A stretch of DNA of 64,000 nt from Pseudoselenomonas ruminantium (GCA_015058575.1 SVBZ01000016.1:62001-126000); one strand, 5' to 3'. Numbered from the stretch's first letter, positions 1-8,400 are shown. Translations and numbers: made by a program. Notes: a model not told the origin generated them from the sequence alone.

Positions 1-378
1 GCCAAAGCACGCGGCATTGACGTGCTGATTATCGACACGGCTGGCCGCCTGCAGACCAAGTCCAATCTCATGCAGGAGCTTGAGAAAATCAATCGCGTCA
101 TCGGCCGTGAGATTCCAGGTGCGCCGCATGAGACGCTGCTCGTACTCGATGCTACGACAGGACAGAACGCCATCAGCCAGGCCGAGCTCTTCACCAAGGC
201 CGCACCGATATCGGGCGTCGTGCTCACGAAGCTCGACGGCACGGCCAAAGGCGGCGTCGTCATCGGCATCAAGAGCCAGCTCGCGATGCCCGTCAAATGG
301 ATCGGTGTCGGCGAAGGTGTCGAAGACCTGCGCCCCTTCAACGCTGACGACTTTGCCAAGGCATTGTTCGAAGGCTAA
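1..378 (+). CDS. ftsY: FtsY, signal recognition particle receptor (C-terminal part)
   Basis: This is the last 125 codons of the SRP receptor GTPase, which docks ribosome-SRP complexes at the inner membrane. The frame is open from base 1, so the gene starts before the window. The G3 motif DTAGRL lies at about residues 12-17, a TKLDG G4 motif follows, and the tail [17 protein letters not shown] is the FtsY-type closing loop. Ffh is excluded because its methionine-rich M domain is absent and the protein stops right after the GTPase domain. A terminator follows within 30 bp, so it is transcriptionally separate from the restriction genes. Confidence 0.95.
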   Translation, partial: AKARGIDVLIIDTAGRLQTKSNLMQELEKINRVIGREIPGAPHETLLVLDATTGQNAISQAELFTKAAPISGVVLTKLDGTAKGGVVIGIKSQLAMPVKWIGVGEGVEDLRPFNADDFAKALFEG

Positions 379-403
379 AATTAAGGGACAGAAAAACGAA
401 AAG

Positions 404-437
404 CGTTCGATGGGAAGTCTAGCATCGGACGTTTTTT
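404..437 (+). terminator. Intrinsic terminator after ftsY
   Basis: A 9-bp stem (404-412 with 423-431, one G-T pair) is followed by six T. It marks the left border of the restriction island. Confidence 0.8.
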
Positions 438-464
438 ATGTATTGGCAGAGCAGGAGAAAAGAT

Positions 465-1928
465 ATGTTAATTGGCGAAGAAAGAAATAAAGTAGATCAG
501 ATATGGGATACCTTTTGGACGGGCGGACTTACCAATCCGCTGCTGGTGATTGAGCAGTTTACGTACTTGCTGTTCATCAAGCAGCTCGATGATATCGAGA
601 CAGAGAATGAAGCAAATGCGGCGCTGTTGGGCTTTGAGAACGAGGAGAAAATCTTTGGCCCGGACCAGCAGAACTATCGGTGGAGCAAGTTCAAGAACTT
701 GGCTCCGGCAGTACAGTTTCAGCTTATGCAGGAGGAAATCTTTCCCTTTATCAAGAATCTGCACCCCGATGATGATGCGTCCTATACGCGCTTTATGAAG
801 GATGCTACCTTCCAGATTTCTGCGCCGGATAAGCTGGCGAAAATCATCGAGGGTATCGATAAGCTGGAACTGGATGCGGAGGACAGCAAGGGCGACCTGT
901 ACGAGTATATGCTGTCGAAGCTGGCATCTTCTAAAATCAATGGTCAGTTCCGTACGCCGCGCCATATCATCGAGATGATGGTGGAGATGGCGGCACCACA
1001 GCCGACCGATACCATCGTCGATCCTGCGATGGGCACGGCAGGATTTTTGGTGGCGGCAGAAGAATTTATCCGTAAGCATCACGGGGATATGCTGCTCGAT
1101 GATGCGCAGGCCCGGCATTTCAATACGACCATGTTCCATGGTTTTGATACAGACCCCACCATGTTGCGCATCGGCACCATGAACATGATGCTCCATGGCG
1201 TCCAGAATCCCAGCATTGACTATAAAGACAGCCTTTCCAAGCACAATCTCGATAAGGAACTCTATACCCTTGTGCTGGCAAATCCACCGTTTAAGGGATC
1301 TCTCGATAATGAAACGGTGGAAGAAAGCCTGTTGCGCGTCACTAAGACGAAGAAAACAGAATTGCTTTTCCTCGCCTTGTTCCTGCGCATCCTGAAACTG
1401 GGCGGCAGAGCAGCCGTTATCGTCCCCGATGGCGTACTCTTTGGTTCGTCGAAAGCCCATAAGGCGATTCGTAAAGAGTTGGTAGATAACAATAAATTGA
1501 CGGCTGTAATCTCCATGCCAAGCGGCGTATTCAAGCCCTATGCAGGCGTATCAACGGCCATACTTTTCTTCACCAAGACCAACGCAGGCGGTACGGATAA
1601 GGTCTGGTTCTACGACATGCAGGCGGATGGTTACAGTCTTGACGATAAGCGGCAGGAGATAGAGGACAACGATATTCCTGACATTATTGCCCGCTTTAAG
1701 AATCTGGAACAGGAAGAAGGCCGCAAGCGCACCGAAAAGAGTTTCTTCGTGCCCGTGGAGGAAATCCAGCAGAATGGCTATGACCTCTCCATCAATAAGT
1801 ATAAGGAAATCGAGTATGTGCCGGTGGAATATCCAAGTACGTCGGAATTGATGACGAAGCTGGACGAATTGAATATGGAATTCAATTCTGATATGGAAAA
1901 GTTGCGTGAATTGTTGGGAGAAGACTAA
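465..1928 (+). CDS. hsdM: Type I restriction-modification system, DNA methyltransferase subunit HsdM
   Basis: N6-adenine DNA methyltransferase subunit that works with HsdS to methylate, and with HsdS and HsdR to cut. The SAM-binding motif DPAMGTAGFL is at about residues 186-195 and the catalytic NPPF at about 273. The N-terminal HsdM helical domain (KVDQIWDTFWTGGLTNP) is present. At 487 residues it has normal length. I chose the ATG at 465 because GGAG lies 8-12 bases upstream; an upstream in-frame ATG at 438 sits in the ftsY terminator and has no ribosome site. A promoter and structured leader separate it from hsdS, so the two genes need not be co-expressed. Confidence 0.95.
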   Translation: MLIGEERNKVDQIWDTFWTGGLTNPLLVIEQFTYLLFIKQLDDIETENEANAALLGFENEEKIFGPDQQNYRWSKFKNLAPAVQFQLMQEEIFPFIKNLHPDDDASYTRFMKDATFQISAPDKLAKIIEGIDKLELDAEDSKGDLYEYMLSKLASSKINGQFRTPRHIIEMMVEMAAPQPTDTIVDPAMGTAGFLVAAEEFIRKHHGDMLLDDAQARHFNTTMFHGFDTDPTMLRIGTMNMMLHGVQNPSIDYKDSLSKHNLDKELYTLVLANPPFKGSLDNETVEESLLRVTKTKKTELLFLALFLRILKLGGRAAVIVPDGVLFGSSKAHKAIRKELVDNNKLTAVISMPSGVFKPYAGVSTAILFFTKTNAGGTDKVWFYDMQADGYSLDDKRQEIEDNDIPDIIARFKNLEQEEGRKRTEKSFFVPVEEIQQNGYDLSINKYKEIEYVPVEYPSTSELMTKLDELNMEFNSDMEKLRELLGED

Positions 1929-1940
1929 AAAGTTGTAGTC

Positions 1941-1969
1941 TTGCTTAATTATGGCAAAAAATGTATAAT
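1941..1969 (+). promoter_or_regulatory. Promoter of the hsdS leader
   Basis: TTGCTT, exactly 17 bases, then TATAAT (1964-1969), right after the hsdM stop. Predicted start near 1976. It gives hsdS its own transcript. Confidence 0.75.
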
Positions 1970-1975
1970 TTTAAC

Positions 1976-2160
1976 CAAGCAGGGTGTGCCGACACCTTAA
2001 AAATCTCAGATGAATGCTGGACGAGAGGGCCAGTGATGTCGGGGAGCGACGGAAAATCTCCAAATGACGGTCAGACATAAGGGCTGATGATGTCGGGGGA
2101 CGACGGAAAAATCGGCAGTTTTGAGGCCATCGGTGTGATGGTCTCATTTATTATATAGAG
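1976..2160 (+). ncRNA. Structured leader of hsdS with two tandem RNA modules
   Basis: About 185 bases between the promoter and the hsdS ribosome site hold a GGTGT/ACACC hairpin (about 1983-1996), then two copies of one module (2016-2058 and 2069-2113). Each copy is a small hairpin (CTGG/CCAG or TCAG/CTGA) followed by TGATGTCGGGG, a short purine stretch, then CGACGGAAAA and TC. A 9-bp stem (2123-2131 with 2137-2145, one G-T pair) follows, with A/T-rich but not poly-T sequence after it. I do not recognise the class. It could be a cis-regulatory leader or a free small RNA. Confidence 0.5.
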
Positions 2161-2171
2161 GTGTTATTTGT

Positions 2172-3326
2172 ATGGATAAGGTAAGGATAGGCGATATATG
2201 TACAGTTGTAAGCGGTTCGACGCCTAAAAGCAATATAGAAGAATATTGGAATGGTGATATAAAATGGATAACGCCTGCGGAAATAGACGGTGATTCTTAT
2301 GTGATTAGTGATACAGAACGCCATATAACGGAAAAGGCAGTTGAAAAAACAAATTTAACGCTACTTCCTGTAGGGACAGTGCTGTTATCTTCTCGAGCTC
2401 CGATAGGCAAGACTGCTATTGCGGGAGCTGAAATGTACTGTAATCAAGGGTTTAAGAATCTGATTTGTTCGGAAAGAATTTACAACAAGTATTTATATTT
2501 CTTTTTGACATCCAAAGTGGATTATCTCAATGCATTGGGGCGTGGTGCAACTTTTAAGGAAATCTCTAAAGGTATAGTGGAAGATGTAGAGATACCGTTA
2601 CCGACTATAGAGGTGCAGAAGAATATTGCTAAACGACTTGAAGTTATTCAGCAGCTGATTAACAACCGCAAACAAGCTCTTTTGCAAATTGATAATCTTG
2701 TCAAATCACGATTTATCGAGATGTTTGGCGACCCAGTAACTAATCCGATGGGGTGGAAAGTTACCACTGTTGGCCAAGTGACAACAGATGTACGATACGG
2801 AACAAGCGCTAAAGCGAACGATGATGGTCAATATAAATACCTGCGAATGAACAATTTGACATATGATGGTTATCTTGACTTGTCAGACCTGAAACATATA
2901 GACGTTTCAGATGACGAACTTGAAAAGTGTGTTGTCCGAAAAGGAGATGTACTTTTCAATCGAACCAATAGCACTGAATTGGTTGGAAAAACTGCATTAT
3001 TTGATTTAGACGAGGATATGGTTATAGCAGGATACATTATTAGAGTGCGTTTGCATGAGTTTGTTTCACCTGTATTCTTTACTCGATTTATGAATATGGA
3101 GTTTATGAAAAAGCAGTTGCGTTCTATGGCGAAGGGGGCAGTTAATCAAGCAAACATCAATGCACAAGAATTAAAGGCGATAGCTATGTATGTACCACCT
3201 ATCGAGCTACAAAACGAATTTGCCGATTTCGTAGAACAAGCCGACAAATCGAAATTGTCCATCCAGCAAAGCATAGAAACTTTGCAAACGCTAAAGGCAA
3301 AGCTGATGCAGGATTATTTTTGTTAA
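2172..3326 (+). CDS. hsdS: Type I restriction-modification specificity subunit HsdS (expressed copy)
   Basis: DNA-recognition subunit with two target recognition domains separated by conserved helices. Residues about 1-150 are the first domain (VRIGDICTVVSGSTPKS), 155-185 the central conserved helix ending in FIEMFGDP, 186-350 the second domain, and the last 35 the distal conserved helix (FVEQADKSKLS). Total 384 residues, a full-length HsdS. GAGGTG stands 9 bases before the ATG. The gene is clearly more A+T-rich than hsdM and hsdR, as expected for exchangeable specificity DNA. The central region contains the left copy of the 25-bp repeat described separately, so the second domain is predicted to be replaceable. 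Confidence 0.93.
   Translation: MDKVRIGDICTVVSGSTPKSNIEEYWNGDIKWITPAEIDGDSYVISDTERHITEKAVEKTNLTLLPVGTVLLSSRAPIGKTAIAGAEMYCNQGFKNLICSERIYNKYLYFFLTSKVDYLNALGRGATFKEISKGIVEDVEIPLPTIEVQKNIAKRLEVIQQLINNRKQALLQIDNLVKSRFIEMFGDPVTNPMGWKVTTVGQVTTDVRYGTSAKANDDGQYKYLRMNNLTYDGYLDLSDLKHIDVSDDELEKCVVRKGDVLFNRTNSTELVGKTALFDLDEDMVIAGYIIRVRLHEFVSPVFFTRFMNMEFMKKQLRSMAKGAVNQANINAQELKAIAMYVPPIELQNEFADFVEQADKSKLSIQQSIETLQTLKAKLMQDYFC
2704..2728 (+). repeat. Left copy of the 25-bp hsdS direct repeat
   Basis: Encodes part of SRFIEMFG in the central conserved helix of HsdS. It differs from the right copy (4829-4853) at 2 of 25 positions. Confidence 0.8.
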
Positions 3327-3330
3327 GCGA

Positions 3331-3363
3331 AAAGCCGCCTCCCGAAAGAAGCGGCTTTTCTCC
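3331..3363. terminator. Bidirectional terminator between hsdS and the small hydrophobic ORF
   Basis: AAAAGCCGC (3331-3339) pairs with GCGGCTTTT (3352-3360). The A and T runs make it work in both directions, so it can end hsdS on the plus strand and the toxin-like mRNA on the minus strand. Confidence 0.8.
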
Positions 3364-3406
3364 CTCACGACTGACTCTTGCCTGAGGTAGTGGTTGACTG
3401 CTGTGC

Positions 3407-3499
3407 TCAGAGGTTCATCAACCAAGCAGTAGCAACGTTTGCAACAATGCTAGCCAATACGGCAATAGCAAAGTCACGCAGAAGATTGAGTTTTGACAT
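3407..3499 (-). CDS. Candidate type I toxin: 30-residue hydrophobic peptide
   Basis: A 30-codon frame that begins MSKLNLLRDFAIAVLASIVA and ends TAWLMNL. Residues about 8-28 form one hydrophobic segment, as in membrane-acting type I toxins. A perfect AGGAGGTG stands 5 bases before the ATG (3505-3512 on the plus strand), the strongest ribosome site in the island. An extended -10 promoter (TGC then TATACT, minus strand, 3540-3548) would give a leader of about 33 bases, and the bidirectional terminator at 3331-3360 would end the mRNA. The start region is matched by the antisense 5' end of the small RNA at 3579-3690. I recognise no named family; the toxin role is inferred from architecture. Confidence 0.6.
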   Translation of the reverse strand: MSKLNLLRDFAIAVLASIVANVATAWLMNL

Positions 3500-3537
3500 G
3501 CAGGCACCTCCTCTCCGCTGAGGGGAGCACAGCAAAA

Positions 3538-3572
3538 TTAGTATAGCATTTTTATGTGCAATATGCTATACT
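3538..3572. promoter_or_regulatory. Divergent extended -10 promoters inside one palindrome
   Basis: TAGTATAGCAT (3539-3549) and its exact inverse ATGCTATACTA (3563-3573) are separated by 13 bases. Each arm contains TGC-TATACT, an extended -10, one reading left into the toxin-like ORF and one reading right into the small RNA (TATACT 3567-3572, start near 3579). Neither has a good -35. The symmetry means both promoters would meet the same factor. Confidence 0.6.
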
Positions 3573-3578
3573 ACTCAT

Positions 3579-3690
3579 AGAAGATTGGAGTTTGACATGC
3601 AGAGCAGCGTTATGGTCTGACTCACCATAACGCACGGAGTCCGCGTATCAAACACAAAGAAGTCGCTCTCGTATTGAGGGCGACTTTTGC
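3579..3690 (+). ncRNA. Candidate antitoxin small RNA, antisense to the toxin start site
   Basis: Predicted transcript of about 112 bases starting just after TATACT. Its first 23 bases (3580-3602) nearly repeat 3481-3503. That segment lies over the toxin start on the opposite strand, so the small RNA can pair with the toxin mRNA around its ATG: 12 consecutive Watson-Crick pairs, two mismatches, then nine more pairs with one wobble. A perfect 10-bp hairpin follows (GCGTTATGGT 3607-3616 with 3624-3633), and an intrinsic terminator closes it (11-bp stem 3660-3670/3676-3686, then TTTT). This is the layout of trans-pairing type I systems such as zor-orz or dinQ-agrB. Confidence 0.55.
3660..3690 (+). 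terminator. Terminator of the candidate antitoxin RNA
   Basis: Stem AAGTCGCTCTC (3660-3670) with GAGGGCGACTT (3676-3686), one G-T pair, followed by a T run. Confidence 0.75.
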
Positions 3691-3719
3691 ATTGTGGCGG
3701 GGCGTGTAATCGCCGGAAT

Positions 3720-3757
3720 AGCCTGTTGTTAGTGTGGTAGCTGACAATAGGCTTTTT
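3720..3757 (+). terminator. Second hairpin terminator before the recombinase
   Basis: A 13-bp stem (3720-3732 with 3741-3753, two wobble pairs), loop TGTGGTAG, then TTTTT. It isolates the recombinase gene from upstream transcription. Confidence 0.65.
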
Positions 3758-3828
3758 ATATGGGATTTCTATATAGGATATATTGTTGGAATTTACGGTG
3801 TCGGAGGCTGGTGGGAAGGAATATAGTC

Positions 3829-4824
3829 GTGAAAGATACCGTCATCAAGGAAATAATGCAGTCCATGTTGCCGATTTTGGATAATGCGCAGTTGTTGCAG
3901 TTGCAGGCAGTGCTGAATGATAGCTTGGCAGGCAGGGAGATTGTTGCTGTGCAACGTGCAGAATCTGCTGTCATGCGGTTAAGCAATGATGAATTGCTAG
4001 CGTTGTTTTTATCTGCGAAGAAGGTTGAGGGATGCAGTGACAGAACCGTGCGCTATTATCGTCTTACCTTGAAAAAGGCGTTGGAGCAGTTGGGGAAACA
4101 TTTGACGCATATAACGACGGAGGATTTACGGACGTATCTTTCCGTGTATCAGGAGGAACATGGCTGTAGTCAGCGAAACATCGACAACATCCGTCGAATC
4201 TTGTCGAGTTTCTTTGCGTGGCTGGAGGAAGAGGACTATATCCTCAAGAGTCCTGTGCGCCGTATTCATAAAATCCGCATGGCAAAAGTGGTGAAGGAGA
4301 CGTATAGTGATGAAACCTTGGAACAGCTACGGGATAACTGCAAGACATTGCGGGATTTAGCTATGATTGATTTGCTGGCGTCCACAGGGATGCGTGTAGG
4401 CGAATTGGTGCGACTAAACCGAGCGGATATTGATTTTACGAACCGTGAGTGTGTGGTGTTCGGTAAGGGGAGCAAAGAACGTCCCGTTTATTTCGATGCA
4501 CGGACGAAGCTGCATTTGCAAAAATATTTAGCAAGCAGGCAGGATGATAATCCTGCCTTATTCGTGTCTTTGCAACGGCCTTATAACCGCCTGCAAATCA
4601 GTGGTGTGGAAATAAGGTTAAGAGAGTTAGGCCGCAAGCTGGGGATTCATAAGGTACATCCACATAAATTTCGCCGTACCTTGGCGACCAGAGCCATCGA
4701 TAAAGGAATGCCGATAGAACAGGTTCAACAGCTTTTAGGTCATAGCAAGATAGATACGACCATGGAATACGCCATGGTCGATCAGCGCAATGTGAAATTG
4801 TCGCATAATAAATTTATTGCCTAG
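3829..4824 (+). CDS. Tyrosine recombinase (XerC/integrase type)
   Basis: Site-specific recombinase of the phage integrase family. The catalytic set is complete: Arg189 (STGMRVGEL), HKFR at 279-282, His305 (LLGHSK) and nucleophile Tyr314 (TTMEYA). An N-terminal SAM-like core-binding domain (about residues 65-155) precedes the catalytic half. I favour the GTG at 3829 with GGAAGGA 8 bases upstream (331 residues); an ATG at 3760 lies next to a terminator and gives an unlike N-terminus. It sits between two hsdS parts, and its stop is 4 bp from a copy of the hsdS repeat, so its natural substrate is probably the specificity genes. Inversion is unlikely because both hsdS parts point the same way. Confidence 0.88.
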   Translation: MKDTVIKEIMQSMLPILDNAQLLQLQAVLNDSLAGREIVAVQRAESAVMRLSNDELLALFLSAKKVEGCSDRTVRYYRLTLKKALEQLGKHLTHITTEDLRTYLSVYQEEHGCSQRNIDNIRRILSSFFAWLEEEDYILKSPVRRIHKIRMAKVVKETYSDETLEQLRDNCKTLRDLAMIDLLASTGMRVGELVRLNRADIDFTNRECVVFGKGSKERPVYFDARTKLHLQKYLASRQDDNPALFVSLQRPYNRLQISGVEIRLRELGRKLGIHKVHPHKFRRTLATRAIDKGMPIEQVQQLLGHSKIDTTMEYAMVDQRNVKLSHNKFIA

Positions 4825-4828
4825 TGGC

Positions 4829-4853
4829 AATCACGATTTGTAGAGATGTTTGG
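4829..4853 (+). repeat. Right copy of the 25-bp hsdS direct repeat
   Basis: It begins 4 bp after the recombinase stop codon and encodes the start of the spare hsdS half (SRFVEMFG), in the same frame as the left copy. Confidence 0.8.
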
Positions 4854-5397
4854 GGAGCCTAAAAGTAATCCATGTAATTGGAAACTATCTACTATAGGAG
4901 AACATTGTTCTGTAAAAGGTGGCAAGAGGGTCCCAAAAGGAATGAATTTTAGTCCCATACCAACTAAACACCCATATTTACGTGTCACTGATATGAAAAA
5001 TGCAACTATTATTGATGATGATATACACTATATTGATGATGAAGTTTATTCGAAAATAAGTCGTTATGTTGTTGCAGCTGGAGATGTGTATTTGACCAAC
5101 GTGGGTGTAAACTTAGGTATGGCAGGTGTTATACCTAAAAAATACGATGGTGCCAATCTTACGGAAAATGCTGTTAAGTTGATTAATAATGAAAGTGAGC
5201 TTGATGGAATTTATTTGTCGCACTATATTAACTCCCCAGGAATTCAAACTTATGTTAATGAACGCAAAATGACTGTTGGTGTTCCAAAGTTGGCAATTTT
5301 TCGTATTGAATCAATGCCGTTATTATTGCCACCAATTGATTTGCAACGTAAGTATAAATTTTTTGTTCAAAAGGCCGATAAATCGAAAGTTGACGGT

Positions 5398-5421
5398 AAA
5401 TTTTGTCTGTCGACAAAATTT
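5398..5421. promoter_or_regulatory. Perfect palindrome (candidate operator) over the hsdR promoter
   Basis: AAATTTTGTC (5398-5407), 4-base spacer, GACAAAATTT (5412-5421), no mismatch. The right arm contains the likely -35 element of hsdR. No regulator gene is visible in the island. Confidence 0.55.
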
Positions 5422-5439
5422 GCGCAATGGCGTTATAAT
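5410..5439 (+). promoter_or_regulatory. Promoter of hsdR
   Basis: TCGACA (5410-5415), 18 bases, TATAAT (5434-5439). The predicted start near 5446 is 26 bases before the chosen hsdR start. Confidence 0.6.
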
Positions 5440-5471
5440 GAATGTAACTATTTCTTAAGGGGATGACGGCT

Positions 5472-8400
5472 ATGGCATCGAATTTTGATTTTTTGACCGG
5501 TCAATCTGACTGGTCAAATATAGCAGAACGTGCGCATAAGGCGGAGCAGGGACTGGCGATAGCACCGGAGTTTGCGGCGATTTTTGCGCGTTCGGCCATG
5601 GAGCTGGGCATCAAATGGGTTTACCATGCCGAGGGTATGGATACGAGCGACCCGTATAAATATGGCAAGGATAGAGATCTGTTTGCTCTGCTGAAGGATA
5701 GAAGTTTTTGTGAAGTGGTGGGGGATAATAAGCTGCTTCACATGCTTGACCAGCTGCGTCTGTTCGGCAATCGGGCCGCGCATGGTGGGCGGCCTCTTAC
5801 GCATGAGGATGGTGTACTGGCCCTTAGAATCCTCTTTGAGTTTCTGAGTTGGATGGCTTATTGCTATACAGCAATTCAGGGCGAAATGGTTTTCGATGAA
5901 AGTCTTTTGCCTTCGCCTGATGATAAGGCAACGGTCAGTCAGCAGGAAATCCAAAAGCAGGCAGAGAGTATCGCGAAGAAAGATGCCGCTCTGGCGCAGA
6001 AACAGCATGAGCTGGAGGAAAAGAATCAAGAACTCGATGATATAAGGGCAAAGAACGAGCAGCTGCAACAGGAGCTTATTCGTCTGCGCAAGGAACGTCA
6101 GGCACAGGGCGAGTTCCATGTCAATCCCATTACGGAGGCGGAAACCCGCAGGCGCTATATCGATTATGACCTTGAAGCGGCAGGCTGGATAATCGGCGAC
6201 AATTGCCGCATTGAGGAAGAAGTTTCCGGTATGCCTAATGCCTCCAATACAGGCTTTTCGGATTATGTGCTTTATGGCAGAGATCAGAAGCCTTTGGCCA
6301 TTGTGGAGGCCAAGCGTACGAGTTACGATCCCGAGAAGGGGGCCAAACAGGCGGAACTCTATGCCAATAGCTATGAGGAAAAGTATGGCCGCCGTCCCTT
6401 TATCTTTATGACCAATGGTCTGCGTACGGTTTTTCTCGATGAGCAGGGCGGGTATCCCCGCCGCGATGTGTCGGGGTTCTTTACGCAGGACGATTTGCAG
6501 ATGCGCATGGACAGGCGCGGGATGCAGCAGACGTTGGCCGAGGTTGAACCGAATCACGATATTGCCGGCAGGCCTTACCAGATTGAGGCGGTCAAGGCTG
6601 TGGAAGAAGCATTTGACCACAAGCGCAGGAAAGCGCTTATCGTGCAGGCAACGGGAACGGGTAAGACCCGTGTAGCCATCAGTTTGTCGGATGTGCTTTT
6701 TCGTGGCGGCTGGGTGAAGCGTATTCTGTTTTTGGCTGACCGTACCGCGTTGGTGCGTCAGGCCAAGCGCAGCTTTCTGGATTTTTTCAGCAATGAGATT
6801 CCCATGGCCAGTCTGATGGACAGCCGGGATGATGCGGCGACGGCGCAGATTATCTTCAGTACCTATCCTACCATGATGAACGCCATTGATACGGCAAAGA
6901 ATTCGGAGGGGCGCAGATTGTTTTCGCCAGCTGCCTTTGACCTTATCATTATCGATGAGAGCCATCGCAGTATCTATCAGCGGTATCAGGCGATTTTTCA
7001 GTATTTCGATGCCATGCTGCTAGGCCTTACGGCAACGCCGAAGAATGAAGTCGACAAGAATACGTATCGCCAGTTTGAGCTGGAGGCAGGCAATCCTACC
7101 TTTGCTTATCCCTATGATGAGGCTGTGGCGCAGGGGTATCTTGTGCCCTATGAGCAGTTTGAGCGTACTACGGACCTCATGAAGAATGGTCTGCATTATA
7201 AAGACCTCAGCGAAGAGGATAAGGCGCACTATGAGGATGTGTTCGGCGTGGCAGGTGACAATGCCCCGGATATTCTGAGCTCGGACTTCAATAAATATGT
7301 GTTCAACCGTCAGACGGTGCAGATGGTCCTCAAGGATTTGCTGGACATGGGGCAGTATATCGCTGGCGGGGATAAGCTGGGCAAGACTATCATCTTTGCC
7401 AAGAATCGCAAGCATGCGAAATTCATCGTGGATATTTTCCATGAAATGTATCCGGAGTTTGGCGATGCTTTCATTCAGCAGGTAGATGGCAGCATTGATT
7501 ATCACGAGCAGATCATTGATGATTTCTGCACGCCGGATAAGATGCCGCAGATTGCTGTTTCCGTTGATATGCTGGATACAGGCATTGATGTGCCGGAGGT
7601 GCTGAATCTGGTATTCTTCAAGATGGTGCGGTCGTATAGCAAATTCTGGCAGATGATAGGCCGTGGCACACGCCTTTGTCCGAATCTTTTTGGCCCAGGG
7701 CAGGATAAGAAGAACTTTTATATCTTTGACTATGGCGGGAACTTTGAATACTTCAGCTTGCAGGGCAACAAACTGAAGGAGTCCAAGAACCAGCCGTCGC
7801 TAGTGGAGCGCATCTACAATTTGCAGGCCAATCTCTATCTGCTGCTTCATAAGGACAAAGATGCCGAGCGGCAGGCGTTTGCACAGGAGTTGTTTGAGGA
7901 ACTGCATGGCAAAGTTATGGCCTTGGATGATGATAGTTTCCGCGTTATCCAGAATCGCCAGCAGGTGGAGAAGTATCGGGATAGGCGCAGTTGGGCAAGT
8001 CTAACGGCAGATGATGTGGCAGAGATCGGTAAATATATAGCGCCCATCATACCTGCACAGGATGAGGATGTAATGGCCCGCTTCTTTGATCAGAAGCTGT
8101 ACGGCATTATGTATGACTATCTGCTGGCAAAAGATATTACGGTAAAGGCACAGCAGGTAGAAGAAACTGCCGATAAACTGAGTTCTCCGAATTTGCAGAC
8201 CATTCCCCAGATAAAAGCGAAACAGCCCTTTATCCAGCAGGTGCGTTATCCCGAATTTTGGGAGGATGTGACAGTGGACAAGCTTGAAACAGTGCGGACA
8301 CAGTTACGCGATTTGCTGAAGTTCCTGGAACCTGGGAGCAGGGGGATTTATTACACCGATTTTGCCGATACGCTCATTACGGTCAGGGAACCGCATGCCG

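Larger units (their letters stand above)
2704..4853 (+). mobile_element. Predicted excisable or exchangeable hsdS cassette with its own recombinase
   Basis: Direct repeats 2704-2728 and 4829-4853 are 25 bp with two mismatches (AATCACGATTT, three variable bases, GAGATGTTTGG). Both lie in the same reading frame of the HsdS central region (SRF, then I or V, then EMFG). Between them are the second recognition domain of hsdS, a candidate type I toxin-antitoxin pair and a tyrosine recombinase whose stop codon is 4 bp before the right repeat. Excision would release a circle of about 2125 bp and create an in-frame 389-residue HsdS with a different second domain. The repeat as crossover site is an inference. 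Confidence 0.55.
4831..5466 (+). pseudogene. hsdS: Silent hsdS half: spare second recognition domain without a start
   Basis: The open frame begins directly after the recombinase stop and aligns with HsdS from the central helix onward (SRFVEMFGEPKSNP, then a recognition domain unlike that of the expressed copy, then LPPIDLQ and KADKSK). It has no ribosome site and lacks the first domain, so alone it cannot make an HsdS; the first ATG is 4846. Its last 25 residues differ from the normal distal helix and are read through the hsdR promoter and operator. It may therefore be trimmed at the 3' end, and a fusion protein might lack a normal C-terminal helix. It may be a stored alternative domain or the native domain displaced by an inserted cassette. 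Confidence 0.75.

Noticed and set aside
2172..5466. Inversion-type hsdS switch
   Set aside because: Both hsdS parts and the 25-bp repeats are in direct orientation, so inversion would not give a usable gene; excision or insertion fits better.
5514..6965. Minus-strand open frame opposite hsdR
   Set aside because: Antisense shadow; no recognisable domain or start signal.
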